The position numbers were made by a program, and so were the translations under genes. Shown one piece after another: positions 18,945 to 27,650 of a stretch of 64,000 nucleotides of DNA. The notes beneath the pieces were generated by a model. That model was not told where the DNA came from and did no database searches. It was given only the letters and a program-made list of their open reading frames with translations. This DNA is from Intestinirhabdus alba (GTDB lineage Bacteria; Pseudomonadota; Gammaproteobacteria; Enterobacterales; Enterobacteriaceae), in contig NZ_WMJZ01000022.1 of NCBI RefSeq assembly GCF_009711095.1, forward strand, positions 1 through 64,000. The letters are read 5' to 3'. The first letter of the stretch is position 1. Each line of letters begins with the position of its first letter.

Positions 18945-21377
18945 ATGACTCAACTGAAACTGGACACCCTCAGCGAGCGCATTAAGGCGCACAAAACCGC
19001 GCTGGTGCACATCGTCAAACCGCCGGTATGTACCGAACGCGCGCAGCACTATACCGAAATGTATCAGCAGCATCTGGATAAACCGATCCCGGTTCGCCGC
19101 GCCCTGGCGCTGGCGCACCACCTGGCGGAGCGCACCATCTGGATCAAGCATGACGAGCTGATTGTCGGCAACCAGGCCAGCGAAGTGCGCGCCGCGCCGA
19201 TCTTTCCGGAATATACCGTTTCGTGGATTGAAAAAGAGATCGACGATCTTGCCGATCGACCGGGCGCGGGCTTTGCGGTCAGCGAAGAGAACAAGCGCGT
19301 GCTGCACGAGGTGTGCCCGTGGTGGCGCGGCCAGACGGTGCAGGATCGCTGCTACGGCATGTTTACCGACGAGCAGAAAAGCCTGCTGGAGAGCGGAATT
19401 ATCAAAGCCGAGGGCAACATGACCTCCGGCGACGCCCACCTGGCGGTGAATTTCCCGCTGCTGCTGGAAAAAGGGCTGGACGGCCTGCGCGAAAAGCTGG
19501 CGGAGCGCCGCTCGCGCATCAACCTGACGGTGCTGGAAGACCTGCACGGCGAGCAGTTCCTGAAGGCCATCGACATCGTGCTTAACGCCGTCAGCCAGCA
19601 TATTGAGCGCTTTGCCGGGCTGGCGCGCACCATGGCGGCGCAGGAGACGCGCGAAAGCCGCCGCCACGAGCTGCTGGCCATCGCAGAGAACTGCGCGCTG
19701 ATCGCCCACCGGCCGCCGGAAACCTTCTGGCAGGCGCTGCAGCTGTGCTATTTCATTCAGCTGATCCTGCAGATTGAATCCAACGGCCACTCGGTCTCTT
19801 TTGGCCGGATGGACCAGTACCTCTACCCTTACTATCGCCGCGACGTGGAGCTGCAGGAGTCCCTGGCTCGCGAACAGGCCATCGAGCTGCTGCACAGCTG
19901 CTGGCTCAAGCTGCTGGAGGTAAACAAAATCCGCTCCGGCTCGCACTCGAAGGCCTCGGCGGGCAGCCCGCTGTACCAGAACGTCACCATCGGCGGACAG
20001 AAGCTGATTAACGGCCAGCCCATGGACGCGGTCAACCCGCTCTCTTACGCCATTCTGGAGTCCTGCGGCCGCCTGCGCTCCACTCAGCCCAACCTCAGCG
20101 TGCGCTACCACGCCGGAATGAGCGACGACTTCCTCGACGCCTGCGTGCAGGTGATCCGCTGCGGCTTCGGCATGCCGGCGTTTAATAACGATGAAATCGT
20201 GATCCCGGAGTTTATCCGCCTGGGGATTGCGCCGCAGGACGCCTGGGACTATGCCGCCATCGGCTGCATCGAAACCGCCGTCGGCGGTAAATGGGGCTAT
20301 CGCTGCACCGGAATGAGTTTTATTAACTTCGCCCGCGTGATGCTGGCGGCGCTGGAAGGCGGCCGCGACGCCACCAGCGGCCGGGTGTTCCTGGCGCAGG
20401 AAAAAGCCCTCTCCGCCGGCAACTTCGCCAGCTTCGACGAGGTGCTGGCGGCCTGGGATACGCAGATCCGCTACTACACCCGCAAATCCATTGAGATTGA
20501 GTACGTGGTGGACACTATGCTGGAAGAGAACGTGCACGACATTCTCTGCTCGGCGCTGGTGGACGACTGCATAGAGCGAGCGAAAAGCATTAAGCAGGGC
20601 GGCGCGAAGTATGACTGGGTTTCCGGCCTGCAGGTCGGGATCGCCAACCTTGGCAACGGCCTGGCGGCGGTGAAGCGGCTGGTCTTTGACCAGGGCGTCA
20701 TCGGCCAGCGGCAGCTCGCCGCCGCGCTGGCGGAGAACTTCGAGGGGCTGACCCACGAACAGCTGCGCCAGCGGCTGATCAACGGCGCGCCGAAGTACGG
20801 CAACGACGACGACGACGTTGACGCCCTGCTGGTTCGCGCCTATCAGACCTATATCGACGAACTGAAGCAGTACCACAACCCGCGCTACGGCCGCGGTCCG
20901 ATCGGCGGCAATTACTACGCCGGCACGTCGTCTATCTCCGCGAACGTGCCGTTCGGCGCGGCGACCATGGCCACCCCGGACGGCCGCAAGGCGCACGCGC
21001 CGCTGGCGGAAGGGGCCAGCCCGGCCTCCGGCACCGACCACCTCGGCCCGACGGCGGTAATCGGCTCCGTCGGCAAACTGCCGACCGGCTCCATCCTCGG
21101 CGGGGTGCTGCTTAACCAGAAGCTCAACCCGACAACCCTGGAAAATACGTCCGACAAGCAGAAGCTGATGATCCTGCTGCGCACCTTCTTTGAAGAGCAC
21201 AAAGGCTGGCATATTCAGTACAACATCGTCTCCCGGGAAACGCTGCTGGAGGCGAAAAAGCATCCGGACCAGTACCGCGATCTGGTGGTGCGGGTGGCGG
21301 GCTACTCCGCCTTCTTTACCGCCCTGTCGCCGGACGCCCAGGACGATATCATCGCCCGCACGGAGCATATGTTGTAA
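18945..21377 (+). CDS. ybiW: Glycyl radical enzyme YbiW (probable 1,5-anhydroglucitol-6-phosphate lyase; also called PflF)
   Basis: 810 residues, the same as E. coli YbiW. The C-terminal RVAGYSAFF holds the radical glycine, Gly786; the thiyl-radical cysteine is Cys441 in AIGCIETAV, followed two residues later by Glu443 as in diol dehydratase-type radical enzymes. It lacks the double cysteine of true pyruvate formate-lyase, so the old pflF name is misleading. I recall recent work assigning YbiW to conversion of 1,5-anhydroglucitol-6-phosphate into 1-deoxyfructose-6-phosphate; the neighbouring fsaA aldolase fits that route. The activase is directly upstream. Expected to work only without oxygen. 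Confidence 0.9.
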   Translation: MTQLKLDTLSERIKAHKTALVHIVKPPVCTERAQHYTEMYQQHLDKPIPVRRALALAHHLAERTIWIKHDELIVGNQASEVRAAPIFPEYTVSWIEKEIDDLADRPGAGFAVSEENKRVLHEVCPWWRGQTVQDRCYGMFTDEQKSLLESGIIKAEGNMTSGDAHLAVNFPLLLEKGLDGLREKLAERRSRINLTVLEDLHGEQFLKAIDIVLNAVSQHIERFAGLARTMAAQETRESRRHELLAIAENCALIAHRPPETFWQALQLCYFIQLILQIESNGHSVSFGRMDQYLYPYYRRDVELQESLAREQAIELLHSCWLKLLEVNKIRSGSHSKASAGSPLYQNVTIGGQKLINGQPMDAVNPLSYAILESCGRLRSTQPNLSVRYHAGMSDDFLDACVQVIRCGFGMPAFNNDEIVIPEFIRLGIAPQDAWDYAAIGCIETAVGGKWGYRCTGMSFINFARVMLAALEGGRDATSGRVFLAQEKALSAGNFASFDEVLAAWDTQIRYYTRKSIEIEYVVDTMLEENVHDILCSALVDDCIERAKSIKQGGAKYDWVSGLQVGIANLGNGLAAVKRLVFDQGVIGQRQLAAALAENFEGLTHEQLRQRLINGAPKYGNDDDDVDALLVRAYQTYIDELKQYHNPRYGRGPIGGNYYAGTSSISANVPFGAATMATPDGRKAHAPLAEGASPASGTDHLGPTAVIGSVGKLPTGSILGGVLLNQKLNPTTLENTSDKQKLMILLRTFFEEHKGWHIQYNIVSRETLLEAKKHPDQYRDLVVRVAGYSAFFTALSPDAQDDIIARTEHML

Positions 21378-21386
21378 TCAGCCCTG

Positions 21387-21419
21387 CCCCTTCACGCTGC
21401 GCCGCGCGGCGTGGAGGGG
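21387..21419 (+). terminator. Hairpin after ybiW
   Basis: CCCCTTCACGC and GCGTGGAGGGG form an 11-base stem with one mismatch, ten bases past the ybiW stop. There is no clear T-tail, so termination may be partial. Confidence 0.4.
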
Positions 21420-21449
21420 CGTCGGGTGAAGCCGAACGAAATAAAAATT

Positions 21450-21465
21450 TGTGGTTTATATCACA
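21450..21465. promoter_or_regulatory. CRP-like site upstream of ybiV
   Basis: TGTGG-TTTATA-TCACA matches the CRP consensus TGTGA-N6-TCACA at nine of ten arm positions. TATTAT at 21467-21472 could be a -10, in which case the site would sit very close to the transcription start. The ybiV ATG is 194 bases further on, so the relation to ybiV is inferred. Apart from this and the hairpin at 21387 I see nothing else in 21378-21659. Confidence 0.45.
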
Positions 21466-21659
21466 CTATTATTAAAATGCTTCTGGTTGCAGTTTTGAGC
21501 CAGGCTTATCAGGCATTTCTGTCGCAGCCGGCCTGAACGCGGACAGCGCGCAGTATCCGGCGCGTATTCCCGGTACGTGCGGAGGTTTCGCCACGCTCAC
21601 GCTTCGGGTTGCCCTGGTTCAACAGCGTATAAGTCTGGCTCCCGATCCAGGAGCTAAAT

Positions 21660-22478
21660 ATGACCGTTAACGTTATCGTCACCGATATGGACGGGACCTT
21701 TCTTGATGATGCCAAAAAGTACGATCGCCCGCGATTTATGGCGCAGTATCAGCAGCTCAAAGGACGGGGCATCGAATTCGTGGTCGCCAGCGGCAATCAG
21801 TACTACCAGCTGATCTCCTTTTTTCCTGAACTTAAAGATGAAATCTCCTTCGTGGCCGAAAACGGCGCGCTGGTCTACGAGCACGGCAAACGGCTGTTCC
21901 ACGGCGAGCTGACCCGCAACGAGTCCCGCATCGTGCTCGGCGAGCTGCTCAGCGACAGCCGGCTCAACTTCGTCGCCTGCGGGCTGGAAAGCGCCTACGT
22001 CAGCGAAAACGCCCCGGAAGCCTTCGTGGCGCTGATGGCGAAACACTACCACCGCCTGCAGCGGGTGAAGGACTACCGCGATATTGACGACGTGCTGTTT
22101 AAATTCTCGCTTAATCTCCCGGATCAGCAGATCCCGCAGATGGTCGACAGGCTGCACGCCTCGCTGGAGGGCATTATGAAGCCCGTCACCAGCGGCTTTG
22201 GCTTTATTGACCTCATTATTCCCGGCCTGCATAAGGCCAGCGGCATCAGCCGGCTGCTGAAGCGCTGGGCGCTGTCGCCGCAGAACGTGGTGGCGATCGG
22301 CGATAGCGGCAACGATATGGAAATGCTGAAAATGGCGCGCTACGCCTTTGCCATGGGCAACGCGGCCCCCGAGATTAAGGCGCTTTCCCGTTACCACACC
22401 GACGACAACAACCACCAGGGCGCGCTGAAGGTGATTCAGGCCGTGCTGGACCGCACCCCGCCCTTTAACGATGCCTGA
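21660..22478 (+). CDS. ybiV: HAD-family sugar phosphatase YbiV
   Basis: 272 residues; E. coli YbiV has 271. A Cof-type haloacid dehalogenase phosphatase, Mg-dependent, active in E. coli on sugar phosphates including fructose-1-phosphate and ribose-5-phosphate. Motif I is DMDGTF (nucleophile Asp9, acid Asp11), motif II VVASGN, motif III the conserved Lys in [10 protein letters not shown], and motif [12 protein letters not shown]. Its place beside ybiYW suggests it handles intermediates or substrates of that pathway. Overlapping the start of ybiU in sequence is ruled out by the better ybiU start at 22612. Confidence 0.95.
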   Translation: MTVNVIVTDMDGTFLDDAKKYDRPRFMAQYQQLKGRGIEFVVASGNQYYQLISFFPELKDEISFVAENGALVYEHGKRLFHGELTRNESRIVLGELLSDSRLNFVACGLESAYVSENAPEAFVALMAKHYHRLQRVKDYRDIDDVLFKFSLNLPDQQIPQMVDRLHASLEGIMKPVTSGFGFIDLIIPGLHKASGISRLLKRWALSPQNVVAIGDSGNDMEMLKMARYAFAMGNAAPEIKALSRYHTDDNNHQGALKVIQAVLDRTPPFNDA

Positions 22479-22485
22479 CAACCGC

Positions 22486-22505
22486 GCCGGAGCGCCCGCT
22501 CCGGC
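22486..22505 (+). terminator. Hairpin after ybiV
   Basis: GCCGGAGC-GCCC-GCTCCGGC followed by TT, eight bases after the ybiV stop. A compact eight-base stem; a likely terminator, leaving ybiU with its own promoter. Confidence 0.5.
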
Positions 22506-22581
22506 TTCAGCCCGCCCGTCTGCCTACCCTCGAGCTTGCATTAACTTATTTTTAACTTATATTGTCATTTGCAACTACAAA

Positions 22582-22599
22582 AACTTTCAAATGAAAGAA
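22582..22599. promoter_or_regulatory. Palindromic operator candidate, site 2 (ybiU)
   Basis: AACTTTCA-AA-TGAAAGAA shares the core CTTTCA-N2-TGAAAG and both flanking A with the site at 17989-18006. It ends 12 bases before the ybiU ATG, so a bound protein would cover the ribosome-binding region or promoter start. Confidence 0.5.
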
Positions 22600-22611
22600 A
22601 ATGAGGTGGGT

Positions 22612-23874
22612 ATGAGCGAAACCTTTACCAGCAACACGCTGCCGGCCGATCCTAAGTCAGCCATCCGCCGGATGAAACGGGCGCTCCGCGCGCAGATGGG
22701 CGACGTTCAGGCTATTTTTGATCCGCTTAACGCCGCCATCGCCGCCCGGGTGGCAGAGATTAACGCCCTAAAAGCCCAGGGCGACGCCGTCTGGCCGGTG
22801 CTGGAGTATGCTGATATCGCCGCCGGACGGATTACCCCCCGGCAGCGCGAGGCAATCAGGCGTCGCGGCTGCGCGGTAATCAAGGGGCATTTCCCACGCC
22901 AGCGGGCGCTGGAGTGGGACAGATCAATGCTCGATTATCTGGCGCGTAACCGCTTTGACGAGGTGTACAAAGGACCCGGCGATAACTTCTTCGGCACCCT
23001 GGCGGCCTCGCGTCCGGAGATCTATCCCATTTACTGGTCGCAGGCGCAGATGCAGGCGCGCCAGAGCGAAGAGATGGCCAGCGTGCAGTCCTTTCTTAAC
23101 CGCCTGTGGACCTTTGAAAGCGAGGGCAAAAGGTGGTTCGATCCGGACGTCAGTGTGATTTATCCGGACCGCATCCGTCGCCGCCCGCCGGGCACCACCT
23201 CGAAAGGGCTGGGAGCGCATACCGACTCAGGGGCGCTGGAGCGCTGGCTGCTTCCGGCCTGGCAGCGCGTGTTTGCCGACGTCTTCAGCGGCGACCCGCA
23301 GCGCTACGATCCCTGGCGGGCGGCGCACCGCCCCGACGTAGAGGAGTACAGCGTCGATAACACCACCCGGTGCTCGGTGTTCCGTACCTTCCAGGGCTGG
23401 ACCGCCCTTTCTGATATGCTGCCGGGCCAGGGGTTGCTGCACGTGGTGCCGATCCCGGAAGCGATGGCCTGGCTTTTATTGCGCCCGCTGCTCGACGACG
23501 TGCCGGAAGATGAGCTGTGCGGAGTGACGCCTGGCCGGGCGCTGCCGGTGTCCGAACGCTGGCACCCGCTGCTGATGGAGGCCTTAACCAGCATTCCACA
23601 GCTTGAGGCCGGCGACTCCGTCTGGTGGCACAGCGATCTGATCCACTCGGTGGCACCGGTGACGGATCAGCAGGGCTGGGGAAACGTGATGTATATTCCT
23701 GCCGCGCCGCTGTGCGAGAGAAATCTCGCTTACGCCCGCCGGGTCAAAGCGGCGCTGGAAACCGGCGCATCGCCGGCGGACTTCCCGCGCGAAGACTATG
23801 AGACGCAGTGGGAGGGGCGCTTCACCCTTAACGACCTGAACGCTCACGGCAGGCGGGCGCTGGGAATGGAATAG
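22612..23874 (+). CDS. ybiU: DUF1479 protein YbiU, putative Fe(II)/2-oxoglutarate-type oxygenase
   Basis: 420 residues from the ATG at 22612 (MSETFTSN), preceded by GAGGTG; E. coli YbiU has 421. Function not established. DUF1479 proteins resemble non-haem iron dioxygenases: GLGAHTDSG gives the HxD pair and LIHSVAP the distal His of a 2-His-1-carboxylate site, followed by a possible co-substrate Arg region. The gene shares an upstream palindrome with ybiYW although it would need oxygen, whereas ybiW cannot tolerate it; it may provide the aerobic branch for the same substrate. That link is inference. Confidence 0.88.
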   Translation: MSETFTSNTLPADPKSAIRRMKRALRAQMGDVQAIFDPLNAAIAARVAEINALKAQGDAVWPVLEYADIAAGRITPRQREAIRRRGCAVIKGHFPRQRALEWDRSMLDYLARNRFDEVYKGPGDNFFGTLAASRPEIYPIYWSQAQMQARQSEEMASVQSFLNRLWTFESEGKRWFDPDVSVIYPDRIRRRPPGTTSKGLGAHTDSGALERWLLPAWQRVFADVFSGDPQRYDPWRAAHRPDVEEYSVDNTTRCSVFRTFQGWTALSDMLPGQGLLHVVPIPEAMAWLLLRPLLDDVPEDELCGVTPGRALPVSERWHPLLMEALTSIPQLEAGDSVWWHSDLIHSVAPVTDQQGWGNVMYIPAAPLCERNLAYARRVKAALETGASPADFPREDYETQWEGRFTLNDLNAHGRRALGME

Positions 23875-23896
23875 CGCCCTTTGCACGACGGAGGCG

Positions 23897-24751
23897 CTAA
23901 TCGACCGACACGCCGGCCAGCTTCCACTGGCCGTCTTCTTTATGCATCATGATGTTAATCTCCCCGGTCGTACCATCTTTAAATTCCACGCTACCGGACA
24001 AATAGCCGACGTCGTTGGCCGAGCGCAGCTGAGTAAAGCTATAGTCGACGATATCCGGAAACCGCAGCGCCTCAAAGACCCGCATAAAGTCTTCGCGGGA
24101 TATTTTTCGCTGCAGCGACGCGGCGCTCGCCTCCCAGGCCCCGGCGTAGTCCTCTCCGCGCAGCAGATCGATTTCCGCTCTTGCCGCGTCCTTCATGCCG
24201 CCCAGCAGGGTGTAAAGCAGGATCCCGACGCCGATAAACGCCGCCAGCACCGCCGCGATAACGCCGGCAATAATAAATTTACGCGACCGCCCGTTGGCCA
24301 GCACGCCGCGCACCTGCCAGCCGGCCTCCCGGACGACGTTAAAAACCCGATCGCTGATTTCCGTCGAGCTAAACCGATAGCCGGCAATCTTCCCGAAGTG
24401 GCCATCCTCCTTTACGCCCCAGACGCTGCCCGCCGAGAACTCCAGCCGCTTGCCGACGTGCACCGACTTTTGAACGCTCACGCTGCTGTAGTCGGCGTTC
24501 CACTCCAGATCCACCGTTTTTTCCCGATAGCTGACCTGCTTTTTGCTTTCATCAAAAAAGAGTCTCAGCTCATACTGTTTTTTCAGTCCGCCGTTACCCA
24601 GAATCGCCCGCCACCTGGCGTCTGCGATATTCCAGCTGGCAACGACTTCGCTGCCCTCTTCCCGCAGGATAAAGGGGCAATCATCGCTGGCGTTTAGATC
24701 GCACAGCTGCGCTTTAAGACGAGTTAAAGGCCAAGCTTCCGGCGTATGCAT
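23897..24751 (-). CDS. Hypothetical single-span membrane protein with NTF2-like C-terminal domain
   Basis: 284 residues, not recognised by name. Residues 1-150 form a mixed alpha/beta soluble region with several tryptophans; a basic patch (RSRK, about 155-158) precedes one strong membrane segment at about 159-184 (IIAGVIAAVLAAFIGVGILLY). The positive-inside rule puts the N-terminus in the cytoplasm and residues 185-284 in the periplasm. That C-terminal part (YAGAWEASAASLQRKISREDF ... GQWKLAGVSVD) resembles NTF2-like DUF3887/DUF4864-type domains. GGGAAG precedes the ATG. It has no counterpart at this place in E. coli and begins the accessory insert between ybiU and ybiT. Confidence 0.75.
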   Translation of the reverse strand: MHTPEAWPLTRLKAQLCDLNASDDCPFILREEGSEVVASWNIADARWRAILGNGGLKKQYELRLFFDESKKQVSYREKTVDLEWNADYSSVSVQKSVHVGKRLEFSAGSVWGVKEDGHFGKIAGYRFSSTEISDRVFNVVREAGWQVRGVLANGRSRKFIIAGVIAAVLAAFIGVGILLYTLLGGMKDAARAEIDLLRGEDYAGAWEASAASLQRKISREDFMRVFEALRFPDIVDYSFTQLRSANDVGYLSGSVEFKDGTTGEINIMMHKEDGQWKLAGVSVD

Positions 24752-24959
24752 TATTTTCTTCCCTGAATTTCTGAACGTTAAGGCATCTTAGCCGCAACGA
24801 CGCCAGAGGCGCATCCGCCGGGATGAATTTTCAGATTACCGCCTGAAAAGTCTGTATTTTTTCAGTTCGATAAATCGTGCAGCGCGCCGGCCTTATCGCC
24901 GCTGAGCCGGGCGCACCGCGGGCATTCCACCAGCGGTAGCCGGCACGCTGACAGAATCG

Positions 24960-26039
24960 TTACGGCAGAGAATCGTAAAGCCCCTCGCTTTCTACAGCGG
25001 TTCGGTCTTTTCCGGGGCGAATACGGCGCACCGACTGACGAAGGGCCGGAGTGCCGCTCAGCAGCAGCGTGCCCACCGGCGCATCCGGGCGCACCAGCCG
25101 CTGCTGCAGCATATACACCGCCTCCGCCGCCAACTCGTCGCGGGGCACCTGTACGGCGCTCAGAGGCACATCCTGTATCGCCGCCAGATTAAAGCCGTCG
25201 ATGCTCATGACGGAGACGTCCTGCGGGACGCGCAGACCGTGCCTGGCCAGGGCGCTCATCGTTCCGGCGGCCATGAAATCGCCGCCGACGAGAAACGCCG
25301 TCGGCAGGTCGCTTTCCGCCGTCTGCGCCAGAAAATCGCTGACCCGCTGTTCCGTCTCCTTCGCGCTGAAGCCGGGCACCGTCAGCAGATGCTGCTGCTC
25401 GTTGAACGGCAGATTACGCGCCCGCCAGGCATCAACGATCCCCGCCAGCCGCAGCTCCATGGTATAGCGCCGCAGGCAGATCACGTTGACGATCTCCCGG
25501 TGCCCCATATCAAAAAGATAATCGGCGGCATATTCGCCAATCGCCCGGTGATCCGGCGCAACGGCGGGCAGGCGCATCCGCCGGTCCCGGCAGTTAATCA
25601 GCACACAGGGTTTACCCACATCGACCGCAAGGTCGTGGATGTGCGGGTCGTCGATGCCCAGCAGTATTGCCGCCTGGGTTTGCGGATCGTTCATTCGCGC
25701 CAGAAATCGCTGGGCGTCGCTGTCAAACTCCTCCAGCGCGCAGTAGCGTAGCCGGACCTCATAGGCGGCAAGGCATTTACTTATGCTCTGAATCACCCGG
25801 TGGTAAAAGATGTCAGACCGCTCGTCAAAAGCGCGCGCAGGGGCAAAAATCACCAGGTTATTGAGCAGCAGCCTTCCCGCTGCCATCCCCTCCATAACCC
25901 CAAGTTCCCGCGCGCATTCCAGCACCTTATGACGCGCTTTCTCGCTGGTATTGGCTTTGCCCGCCAGCACCCGGGAAACGGTACTGACAGAAAGCCCGGT
26001 GCGGGCGGCAATTTCAGCGATTCTGAGCCTTTTATTCAT
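24960..26039 (-). CDS. LacI-family transcriptional regulator
   Basis: 359 residues. The N-terminal helix-turn-helix IAARTGLSVSTVSRVLAGKA and hinge are of LacI type; the remainder is a periplasmic-binding-protein-like sugar sensor (FLVGGDFMAAGTMSALARHGLRVPQDVSVMSI with the usual effector-pocket aspartates). It is divergent from an ACS-family transporter and a GH31 glycosidase, so it is expected to repress them until a sugar or glycoside is bound. A palindrome between -35 and -10 elements of the transporter promoter (26212-26227) is the obvious operator. Not an orthologue of any E. coli LacI member I can name. Confidence 0.88.
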   Translation of the reverse strand: MNKRLRIAEIAARTGLSVSTVSRVLAGKANTSEKARHKVLECARELGVMEGMAAGRLLLNNLVIFAPARAFDERSDIFYHRVIQSISKCLAAYEVRLRYCALEEFDSDAQRFLARMNDPQTQAAILLGIDDPHIHDLAVDVGKPCVLINCRDRRMRLPAVAPDHRAIGEYAADYLFDMGHREIVNVICLRRYTMELRLAGIVDAWRARNLPFNEQQHLLTVPGFSAKETEQRVSDFLAQTAESDLPTAFLVGGDFMAAGTMSALARHGLRVPQDVSVMSIDGFNLAAIQDVPLSAVQVPRDELAAEAVYMLQQRLVRPDAPVGTLLLSGTPALRQSVRRIRPGKDRTAVESEGLYDSLP

Positions 26040-26199
26040 TTTGTGATCTCGCTCGATTTTACCAATGAAAAAAATTTCACAGCCAGAAAAGTAAATAACC
26101 CCGGCCTGTCGCTATACCATGCCAGAATTTTCCACAACTTTATGAGAAAACTTGCACAAAAATGACTGTCGCCGGCGTTTCTTCTTGCTTAGGCTGCAT

Positions 26200-26231
26200 T
26201 TGTCACACAGCTACCATACTAGTGGTATAGC
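26200..26231 (+). promoter_or_regulatory. Promoter with embedded LacI-type operator for the transporter-GH31 operon
   Basis: TTGTCA at 26200-26205 and TGGTAT at 26223-26228 give -35 and -10 elements with a 17-base spacer. Between and over them lies TACCA-TACTAG-TGGTA (26212-26227), part of a wider dyad from GCTACC to TATAGC. A half site GCTATACCA recurs at 26111-26119, nearer the regulator gene. An operator inside the core promoter is the standard arrangement for a LacI-type repressor. Confidence 0.5.
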
Positions 26232-26331
26232 AACCTTAATAAAAAAACACTCCATTTTCAAAAGGTTAACTAAACATGTATGACATAAGTCTTTCACTTA
26301 CCTTATACATCCACCTTAGGGAGAGAGATAA

Positions 26332-27633
26332 ATGAGCCAGGACATTAACAATGTGACACCGGTTGGCAAAACGCGCCGGGTCATTAAGAATTTACGCTGG
26401 TATGTACTGATTTTATTTTTGCTTGGCGTAACCGTTAACTATATTACCCGCAACTCATTAGGTATCCTCGCACCGGAGCTGAAAGAGAGCCTCGGCATTA
26501 CCACCGAGCAATATTCCTGGATCGTGGGTGCCTTTCAGATTGCCTATACGATATTTCAGCCGCTCTGCGGCTGGCTGATTGACGTGATCGGCCTGAAGCT
26601 CGGATTTATGATTTGTGCCGGGCTATGGGCGTTGATGTGTATCCTGCACGCCGGCGCAGGCAGCTGGCTGCACCTGGCGATCCTGCGCTTCTTTATGGGG
26701 GCCTCAGAGGCCGCCGCCACGCCCGCCAACGCCAAAACCCTGGGCGAATGGTTTCCGAAATCTGAGCGCCCTGTCGCCGCCGGCTGGGCTGGCGTAGGCT
26801 TCTCCGTCGGGGCCATGCTGGCACCGCCGATTATCTATTTCGCCCACGCCTCCTTCGGCTGGCAGGGCGCGTTTATGTTTACCGGCCTGCTGGCGCTGCT
26901 GTGGGTGCTGCTGTGGTGGATCTTCTACCATAACCCGGAAAAGCACCCGAACCTCGGGAAGGAAGAGCTGGCGTTCATTAAGCAGGATAACGAGCCGCCG
27001 GCCGTGAAGCTGCCCTTTCTTACCGCGCTGAAAACCGTCTCAAAGAACAAGCGTTTTTACGGTATCGCTATCCCGGCCTTTATGGCGGAACCGGCCTGGG
27101 CGGTGCTCAGCTTCTGGGTGCCGCTCTACCTTGCCAAAGAGCACGGCATGGATTTAAAGCAGATCGCCATGTTCGCCTGGCTGCCGTTCCTCGCCGCCGA
27201 TCTCGGCAGCGTGGCGAGCGGCTACCTTACCCGCCTGTATACTCGTCTGTTTGGCTGCTCTCGCGTTAACTCCGTGGTGGCAAGCTCGGTGACCGGCGCG
27301 TTTCTGATGATCTCGCTGGCTATCGTCGCCGTTACCCGCGACCCGTATATCACCATCGTGCTGATCTCTATCGGCGGCTTCGGCCACCAGATTATCTCCT
27401 GCATGCTGAGCGCGCTGGTGGTGGAGTCGTTTGATAAAGGCCAGATGGCCACCGTCAACGGAATGCGCGGCTCTGCGGCCTGGATTGCCAGTTTCCTGTT
27501 CTCGCTTCTGATTGGGGTAACCGCCGACAAAATCGGCTTTAACCCGCTGTTTATCGCCATGGGGTTCTTTGACCTGGTTGGCGCTATTTTTCTGGTGGCA
27601 TTTATTGCCGAACGCCGTACCCGGCGTAGCTAA
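26332..27633 (+). CDS. MFS transporter, ACS family (ExuT-like)
   Basis: 433 residues with 12 predicted membrane segments. NYITRNSLGILAPELKESLGI and GASEAAATPANAKTLGEWFP are typical of the anion:cation symporter branch of the major facilitator superfamily, whose characterised enterobacterial members carry hexuronates, galactonate and glucarate. It should therefore import an acidic sugar or glycoside with protons or cations. GGGAGAG precedes the ATG. The GH31 gene begins 17 bases after the stop, so the two form one operon. Exact substrate unknown. Confidence 0.88.
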   Translation: MSQDINNVTPVGKTRRVIKNLRWYVLILFLLGVTVNYITRNSLGILAPELKESLGITTEQYSWIVGAFQIAYTIFQPLCGWLIDVIGLKLGFMICAGLWALMCILHAGAGSWLHLAILRFFMGASEAAATPANAKTLGEWFPKSERPVAAGWAGVGFSVGAMLAPPIIYFAHASFGWQGAFMFTGLLALLWVLLWWIFYHNPEKHPNLGKEELAFIKQDNEPPAVKLPFLTALKTVSKNKRFYGIAIPAFMAEPAWAVLSFWVPLYLAKEHGMDLKQIAMFAWLPFLAADLGSVASGYLTRLYTRLFGCSRVNSVVASSVTGAFLMISLAIVAVTRDPYITIVLISIGGFGHQIISCMLSALVVESFDKGQMATVNGMRGSAAWIASFLFSLLIGVTADKIGFNPLFIAMGFFDLVGAIFLVAFIAERRTRRS

Positions 27634-27650
27634 TCGTGGATGTATAGCCT

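Noticed and set aside
18831-21368. 845-codon open frame on the minus strand opposite ybiW
   Set aside because: Shadow of the GC-rich ybiW coding sequence. It has no ribosome site or family features, whereas ybiW is a full-length conserved protein.
18945-21377. Calling ybiW a pyruvate formate-lyase
   Set aside because: The active site has a single Cys in GCIET rather than the adjacent Cys-Cys of pyruvate formate-lyase; the fold region matches dehydratase/lyase-type radical enzymes.
26035-26058. TGTGATCTCGCTCGATT at the LacI gene start as a CRP site
   Set aside because: Only the left arm matches and it lies over the start codon and ribosome site of the regulator.
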